DNA of 35,710 nt. Origin: an uncultured Rhodospirillales bacterium (GTDB lineage: Bacteria > Pseudomonadota > Alphaproteobacteria > Rhodospirillales > CAJXLG01). The position numbers and the translations under genes are program-made. The notes beneath the pieces were generated by a model. The model worked only from the letters and a program-made list of their open reading frames with translations, did no database searches and was not told the origin of the DNA. Position 1 is the stretch's first letter. Every line of letters starts with the position of its first letter. Shown one piece after another: positions 31,845-35,710 of the stretch. The stretch lies in NCBI GenBank assembly GCA_913055885.1, contig CAJXLG010000005.1, forward strand, positions 1 through 35,710. Reading direction: 5' to 3'.

Positions 31845-32294
31845 CTATTCCCCTTCCGGGGCGGGAAGGTCCTCGACCGGCTGCTGGTTGATGCCGCGCG
31901 CCTGGAAGAAATCCTTGTACGCCATGTCCTCTTCCAGGATGTGCAGCCGCAGCCAGTTGTTCAGGAACCCCAGAAGCTCGATGAAGAGCCCGCGCGTGCG
32001 GCCCGCGTTGAAGTCGCGGTGATAGCTCAGGACCTGTTCGCGCAGGGCGTTGTGGGCCCGGATGTGGTCGTCCAGGTCGGGATAGCCGTGCTCGCGCATG
32101 AGCGCTTCCTCGCGCTCGAAATGCTTGTCCGTATACTCCATGAGCAGGTCGAAGGCGGGCCGCAGGGCGTCCGGCCCCTTGCCCGCGGCGTAGGCCTCAT
32201 GAAGCTGATTGATGAGGTCCACCAGGATCTTGTGGTCATAGTCGAAGGCGTCCACCCCGACGCTGTACCTGTCCTGCCAGGAAATAAGGGACAC
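31845..32294 (-). CDS. Bacteriohemerythrin (single-domain O2-binding di-iron protein)
   Basis: This protein binds oxygen at a non-heme di-iron site. From the GTG at 32294 it is 149 residues and starts SLISWQDRYSVGVDAFDYDH. The seven ligands are all visible: His21, His58 and Glu62 (HFERE), His77 and His81 (HIRAH), and His118 and Asp123 (HILEED). The SVGV start and the LMREHGYPD loop are typical. I prefer the GTG at 32294 because GGGGTGAG lies just upstream and the fold starts there. An ATG at 32330 would add twelve residues with no ribosome site. It is followed by the phosphatase gene on the same strand. A soluble oxygen store or sensor is the likely role. Confidence 0.88.
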   Translation of the reverse strand: MSLISWQDRYSVGVDAFDYDHKILVDLINQLHEAYAAGKGPDALRPAFDLLMEYTDKHFEREEALMREHGYPDLDDHIRAHNALREQVLSYHRDFNAGRTRGLFIELLGFLNNWLRLHILEEDMAYKDFFQARGINQQPVEDLPAPEGE

Positions 32295-32372
32295 GGCTCT
32301 CACCCCAGCGTTTGCAGCCAACACCGCCATGATTAGGCGACGGAGCGTGGCGAAGCAAGGGCTGAAGGCCTA

Positions 32373-33185
32373 TCACACGCCGGTATCGCCGCGCAGGCGG
32401 TCCAGGCGCAGGCGGTGGCGGCCGTCGGTGAGCCGCGCCGCCGCCGCCAGGGTCACGGCCAGCACGCCCAGGGCCGTGCCCGCGGCGATGAGGAAGACGA
32501 TCATGAGCTGGTAGCGCACCGCCTGGGTGGGGGGCACGCCGGCGAGAAGCTGCCCCGTCATCATGCCGGGGATGAAGACCAGCCCCATGGCCGACATGGC
32601 GTTCACCACCGGGATGAGGCCCGCCCCGGCCGCCGCCCGCACGGGCCCCGCCAGGGCCTGCCAGCGGTCGTGGCCCAGGGCCAGCCGGGCCTCGATGGCC
32701 GGGCGTTCGCGGATCACCTCGCCCGACAGCCGGTCCAGGGCGAGGCTCACGCCGTTCATGGCGTTGCCCAGGATCATGCCCAAAAGCGGCAGGGCATAGG
32801 CGGGATCGTACCAGGGATCGGCCTTGATCTGGGCCGTCAGGGCGAAGAGGGTGACGAGCAGCCCCGCCACGGTCATGGCCGAGGTGCCCAGCCCCAGGGT
32901 CCACCAGCCGGCGAACTTGTGGCCCTGCCGGGCGGCTGCCTCGCGCCCGGCGAAGCCCAGCATCACCGCCACGGCGAGCGCCGTCAGCCAGGGCGAGGCC
33001 ATCTCGAACAGCGCCTTGAGCACCAGGGCCATGACGGCGAGCTGGGCCGTGGCCCGCACGGCGGCGATGAACAGCCGGCCCGCCACGCCCAGGCGCAGCA
33101 CCAGGGCGAGCAGGCCGGTGAGGACCACCAGGCCGGCGGCCAGGGCCAGCTCCACCGGCCCCAGGACGATGTAGTCGGCGGTCAT
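32373..33185 (-). CDS. fetB: FetB-like iron-export ABC permease (UPF0014)
   Basis: The 270-residue membrane protein has about seven spans and the UPF0014/TIGR00245 pattern: VRATAQLAVMALVLKALFE, GREAAARQGHKF, LLGMILGNAMNGVSLALDRL near residues 140-160, and VNAMSAMGLVFIPGMMTGQLLAGVPPTQAVRYQLMI near residues 200-235. E. coli FetB (YbbM) with FetA exports iron and protects from oxidative stress. The gene overlaps fetA by 4 bases and is the last gene of the TPR-fetA-fetB operon. Iron as substrate is inferred from the family. Confidence 0.9.
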   Translation of the reverse strand: MTADYIVLGPVELALAAGLVVLTGLLALVLRLGVAGRLFIAAVRATAQLAVMALVLKALFEMASPWLTALAVAVMLGFAGREAAARQGHKFAGWWTLGLGTSAMTVAGLLVTLFALTAQIKADPWYDPAYALPLLGMILGNAMNGVSLALDRLSGEVIRERPAIEARLALGHDRWQALAGPVRAAAGAGLIPVVNAMSAMGLVFIPGMMTGQLLAGVPPTQAVRYQLMIVFLIAAGTALGVLAVTLAAAARLTDGRHRLRLDRLRGDTGV

Positions 33186-33811
33186 GCCGGCGCCTCCACC
33201 CGGGACCGGGTATCGCTCGCCGTGGTGGCGGCGAGGGTGCCGTCGCGCAGGGTGAGCAGCCGGTCCGCGAGGTGGTCACGCTGGTGGACGTCGTGGGTGA
33301 CGAGCAGGATGCCGGCGCCCGCCGCCTGGTGGGCCTGGACGAGGGTGTCCACGGCGCCGGCGGCCTCCGGGTCGAGGCCGCTGGCCGGCTCGTCCAGGAG
33401 CAGGAAATCCGGCGCCTGGATCAGCAGGCGCACCAGGGCGAGGCGCTTGCGCTCGCCCGTGGAGAGCCGGCTCACGGCCCACGCCAGGGCGTCGTCGGGC
33501 AGGTGCAGGCGGGGCAGCAGGGCCCGGGCGGCATCGGTGTCGGCCATGTGCTCGCCCACGGTGGCGGCCCACCAGCCGGCGTCGGCGGCCAGATAGCCCA
33601 CCTGCCGCCGCCATTCCGGCGCGCTGAAGCGCTCGCGTTCAATACCGTCCAGGGTGACGGTGCCGCCGTTGGGCTCCAGGTCGGCGAGGGCGCGCAGGAT
33701 GAGGCTCTTGCCCGCGCCCGAGGGGCCGCTCAGGGCGATGCAGACCCCCCGCGCCACCGAAAGGCGCATGGGTCCCAGGTGGCGGATGGTGAGGTCGCGG
33801 GCCTCCAGCAT
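33182..33811 (-). CDS. fetA: FetA-like ABC transporter ATP-binding protein
   Basis: The 209-residue ATPase has Walker A GPSGAGKS near residues 31-38, the ABC signature LSTGERKRLA near residues 118-127, Walker B FLLLDEPASGLDPEAAG near residues 136-152, and the switch His in LLVTHDV. It is the size of E. coli FetA (YbbL), which pairs with FetB. I chose the ATG at 33811, which overlaps the TPR gene's stop by one base (TGATG); a longer frame upstream belongs to another gene in a different frame. Overlaps on both sides show translational coupling of all three genes. Confidence 0.9.
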   Translation of the reverse strand: MLEARDLTIRHLGPMRLSVARGVCIALSGPSGAGKSLILRALADLEPNGGTVTLDGIERERFSAPEWRRQVGYLAADAGWWAATVGEHMADTDAARALLPRLHLPDDALAWAVSRLSTGERKRLALVRLLIQAPDFLLLDEPASGLDPEAAGAVDTLVQAHQAAGAGILLVTHDVHQRDHLADRLLTLRDGTLAATTASDTRSRVEAPA

Positions 33812-34704
33812 CAGGCCGGTTGCTGGTTGCCCAGGGCCGCCCGCGCCTCGTCGGCGCGCTCCTTCAGGCCGGCGTGGTCGAGCAGGCTCACGGCCCGCTC
33901 CAGGTGGCGGCGGGCGCGCTCGGGATCGGCCTTGCGCTCCAGCCGGCCCAGGGCCAACAGGGTCTCGCCCTCGCCGCCCATATCCCCGGCTTCGTGGTAC
34001 AGCCGGGCGGCGGCGTCGAAGGCCTCGGTGGCGCCCGCCGCGTCGCCCAGGCCGAGCTGCATCTCGCCGAGCGCCGCCTGGGTGCGGGCGTGGTCCAGCA
34101 CGTCGCCGCACTCCACGAAGCGGTCCACGGCGGCCTCGTAATCCTCCAGGGCGGTGTCGGGCCGCTCGAGCATGCGATGAATGTCGCCGCGCGCCTTGAG
34201 GACGCGGGCCTCGCCGCAGGTGTCGTTGGCGTGGCGGTACAGGTTGATGGCCCGCGCCAGGAAGTCCTGGGCCGTGTCCTCCTCGCCGTTGGCCAGCCGC
34301 ACGTGGGCGAGCTGCGCCAGGGCGTAGGCCTCCCGCTCGCTGTCGCCAGCGGCGCGCAGCAGCTCACGCGCCCCCTCGAAGTAGGAGCGCGCCTCCACCT
34401 GATCCTTGCGGGCCAGGGCGAGGTCGCCCAGCCGGTTGAGGGCACGCCCCTGATCCACCTGGGCGCCCGCCTCGGCGAAGAGGGCGCGGCCCTCGATGTA
34501 GTGCTCGCGCGCTCTTTCCAGGTCGTTGTTGTGGAGCGCCGCTTCGCCGAGCGCCAGGTGGGTGTTGGCGGCGCCGTGTGGGTCGTCCGCTTCCTCGTAC
34601 AGGGCGCGCGCCCGCTCGTAGGCATCGCGGGCGGCCTCCCAGTCCCCGGCCTGGGCCAGGCGCTCCGCCTGGTCGAAGGTCTCGTCGGCGCGCGTCCGGG
34701 CCAT
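33811..34704 (-). CDS. TPR-repeat protein heading the fetAB operon
   Basis: The 297-residue protein is built of about seven 34-40-residue TPR helices pairs, for example AGDWEAARDAYERARALYEEADD, NNDLERAREHYIEGRALFAEAGA, RKDQVEARSYFEGARELLRAAGD, and similar blocks up to the C-terminus. It has no signal peptide or membrane span, so it should be a cytosolic scaffold that binds a peptide or protein. The start at 34704 has a GGGAGG ribosome site 7 bases upstream. Its stop shares one base with the fetA start, so its product is made together with FetA and FetB. A role in regulating or assembling that exporter is likely but unproven. Confidence 0.85.
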   Translation of the reverse strand: MARTRADETFDQAERLAQAGDWEAARDAYERARALYEEADDPHGAANTHLALGEAALHNNDLERAREHYIEGRALFAEAGAQVDQGRALNRLGDLALARKDQVEARSYFEGARELLRAAGDSEREAYALAQLAHVRLANGEEDTAQDFLARAINLYRHANDTCGEARVLKARGDIHRMLERPDTALEDYEAAVDRFVECGDVLDHARTQAALGEMQLGLGDAAGATEAFDAAARLYHEAGDMGGEGETLLALGRLERKADPERARRHLERAVSLLDHAGLKERADEARAALGNQQPA

Positions 34705-34754
34705 GATCGCCTCCCGCTTCCAGAAGAATCGGCTGTTCGAGCCCCTTACGCCAA

Positions 34755-34783
34755 AGTGTACCGCGTCGGGGCAGCATGGTAAA
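34755..34783 (-). promoter_or_regulatory. Probable promoter of the TPR-fetA-fetB operon
   Basis: On the minus strand, TTTACC (34783-34778) and TACACT (34760-34755) are spaced by 17 bases. The start would be near 34748, about 44 bases before the TPR ATG. No recognisable Fur or OxyR box was identified around it. Confidence 0.6.
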
Positions 34784-34797
34784 CGGCGGCGCGGGCA

Positions 34798-34826
34798 TTG
34801 GCGCGTGGCGGCGGGCATCCTATGAT
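34798..34826 (+). promoter_or_regulatory. Probable promoter of the pentapeptide-repeat gene
   Basis: TTGGCG (34798-34803) and TATGAT (34821-34826) are spaced by exactly 17 bases, 34 bases upstream of the ATG at 34861. It points away from the promoter at 34755-34783, and the two are only 14 bases apart, so a single bound regulator could affect both. Confidence 0.65.
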
Positions 34827-34860
34827 GCCCCGGCGACAATGCCGAGGAGGTCTTGCCACC

Positions 34861-35370
34861 ATGCCCCTTACCCGCCGCCGTCTCCTCGCCGCGCTGGCCG
34901 GGCTCGCCACGGCGGGCGCCGCGGGGCGCGCCCGTGCCGACTGTTCCGACCCGCCCCTGCCCGCCGTGAACTGGCGCAAGTGCCTGCATTCCGGCCGCGA
35001 CCTGGAAGGGGCCAATCTGGCGGGGGCGAATCTGCGCGAGGCGGACCTGTCGCGCGCCAACCTGGAAAAGGCCGACCTGTCCGGCGTGGACGCCTATAGC
35101 GCCCGCTTCACCAGCGCCTCCATGAAAAAGGCCACACTCGACGGCGGCAATTTCGAGGAGGCGGACTTCACGGGCGTGGCCCTCACGGGCGCCTCTCTCG
35201 TCGGCACCAACCTGCGGCGGGCCACCCTGTACAACGCGGACCTCACGAACGCCGACCTCACCGACGCCAGCCTGGGCGAAGCCGATACCCAGAATGCCGT
35301 CTTCTCCGGCGCCACGTGGACGGACGGCAATTACGAATGCCGGGAAGGGTCCGTGGGGAGCTGCGGATGA
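34861..35370 (+). CDS. Exported pentapeptide-repeat protein (Tat-type leader)
   Basis: The 169-residue precursor starts [20 protein letters not shown], a twin-arginine-like leader followed by a hydrophobic stretch, with likely cleavage after ARA near residue 27. The mature protein has a short N-terminal part with a Cys pair ([15 protein letters not shown]). About 20 pentapeptide repeats of the A(D/N)LXX type follow, from about residue 46 to 155 ([20 protein letters not shown] and similar), predicted to form a right-handed beta-helix. A final [10 protein letters not shown] adds two more cysteines. Function is unknown; export of a folded protein by Tat is the inference. The start has GAGGAGG 10 bases upstream. 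Its stop overlaps the next gene by 4 bases. Confidence 0.85.
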   Translation: MPLTRRRLLAALAGLATAGAAGRARADCSDPPLPAVNWRKCLHSGRDLEGANLAGANLREADLSRANLEKADLSGVDAYSARFTSASMKKATLDGGNFEEADFTGVALTGASLVGTNLRRATLYNADLTNADLTDASLGEADTQNAVFSGATWTDGNYECREGSVGSCG

Positions 35371-35693
35371 ACGGTCGCCTGCCCGGTGCCGGCCGCGGCG
35401 CCGTGACGGATGTTGCCAGCCGGTTCGACACCCTGGTGCGCGAGCCGGACGCGCCGCCGGAGGGGCGCGCCACGGAGGTGCACGAGGAAACGGCCAAGAG
35501 CATCATCAGCCGCAACACCTCGCCCGACGTCCCCTTCGACCGCTCCCTGAACCCATATGCCGGGTGCGAACATGGCTGCGTCTACTGTTACGCCGTGCAG
35601 CCCCCGGAGATCGCCAAGCGGCGCTATCGCGAACACGACCCGGACGACCCGTTCCTGATCCGGCCGGCCGGTAGCCAGCGCCGGACCGGGTGA
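35367..35693 (+). pseudogene. N-terminal fragment of a PA0069-family radical SAM protein
   Basis: The first ~78 residues match the start of PA0069-family radical SAM proteins: [40 protein letters not shown]. The CEHGCVYC sequence supplies the three cysteines (CxxxCxxC) of the 4Fe-4S cluster. Intact relatives continue for about 250 more residues, starting with a conserved R-P-(S/T)-H-A-Y block. Here the frame goes instead to [18 protein letters not shown] and ends at residue 108. I could not find the expected continuation in the other two frames before the window ends at 35710. It is most likely a truncated or rearranged gene, or an assembly junction. The ATG overlaps the pentapeptide gene's stop (ATGA). 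Confidence 0.55.
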
Positions 35694-35710
35694 AGCGCGA
35701 TCCATCCGGG

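Noticed and set aside
32205-32225. FNR-like TTGAT half-site
   Set aside because: Only one half-site, and it lies inside the hemerythrin coding region, so no regulatory meaning can be supported.

Overview
The window is GC-rich (roughly 70% by eye) and almost fully coding. It reads as the chromosome of a free-living alphaproteobacterium, probably Rhodospirillales-like. Supporting signs are a PF13467-type ribbon-helix-helix protein, an HslV with a short N-terminal propeptide, a eukaryote-type NADP isocitrate dehydrogenase, a DUF4197 protein and DksA/TraR-like and hemerythrin proteins. No phage, IS element, CRISPR array, tRNA or rRNA was seen. The species cannot be named from the sequence alone.

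Layout. (1) 1-4746: a tandem glycine riboswitch leads a glycine cleavage operon gcvT-gcvH-gcvPA-gcvPB with a split P-protein. (2) 4769-7222: a sulfotransferase-fold protein, a lysophospholipase-like hydrolase, a ribbon-helix-helix protein and an Mth938-domain protein, tightly packed on the same strand. (3) 7242-9423: a thiol-metalloid cassette of an ArsR repressor (CVC motif), an ArsP/SO_0444-type permease and a CxxC redox protein, facing a c-type cytochrome with a His/Met/Gly-rich tail. The arsR promoter has an operator-like palindrome in its spacer and predicts a leaderless mRNA. (4) 9496-16107: hslVU, an Rpn/PD-(D/E)XK nuclease-like gene, dapB, ubiD and pmbA on the plus strand. (5) 16128-22183: a DUF4197 protein, an orphan periplasmic sugar-type binding protein, a three-gene operon of two small proteins plus a long YeiH-family transporter, then a membrane histidine kinase on the minus strand. 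(6) 22418-22818: two tandem-duplicated small genes (56 and 57 aa) ending in a strong terminator.

(7) 22905-27922, minus strand: a [NiFe]-hydrogenase maturation operon in the order dksA/traR-like, hypA, hypB, short hypF, hypC, hypD, hypE. The genes mostly overlap by 1-4 bases. HypF keeps only the Kae1-like carbamoyltransferase domain. No hydrogenase structural genes are in the window, but a cytochrome b561-type membrane protein is divergently transcribed from the operon. (8) 28764-31273, plus strand: a LOG-family protein, icd and a small exported protein of unknown function. (9) 31274-34704, minus strand: a bacteriohemerythrin plus dual-specificity-type phosphatase pair, and a TPR-fetA-fetB operon. 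(10) 34798-35710: a Tat-type exported pentapeptide-repeat protein, then an N-terminal fragment of a PA0069-family radical SAM protein that stops just after its CxxxCxxC motif.

The less-described parts are the YeiH-type operon with its two small partners, the tandem small-protein pair next to the kinase, the TPR-FetAB operon, the hyp operon headed by a DksA-like gene with a reduced HypF, and the compact arsR promoter. All functions are read from recognised motifs and gene order; no database search was possible.
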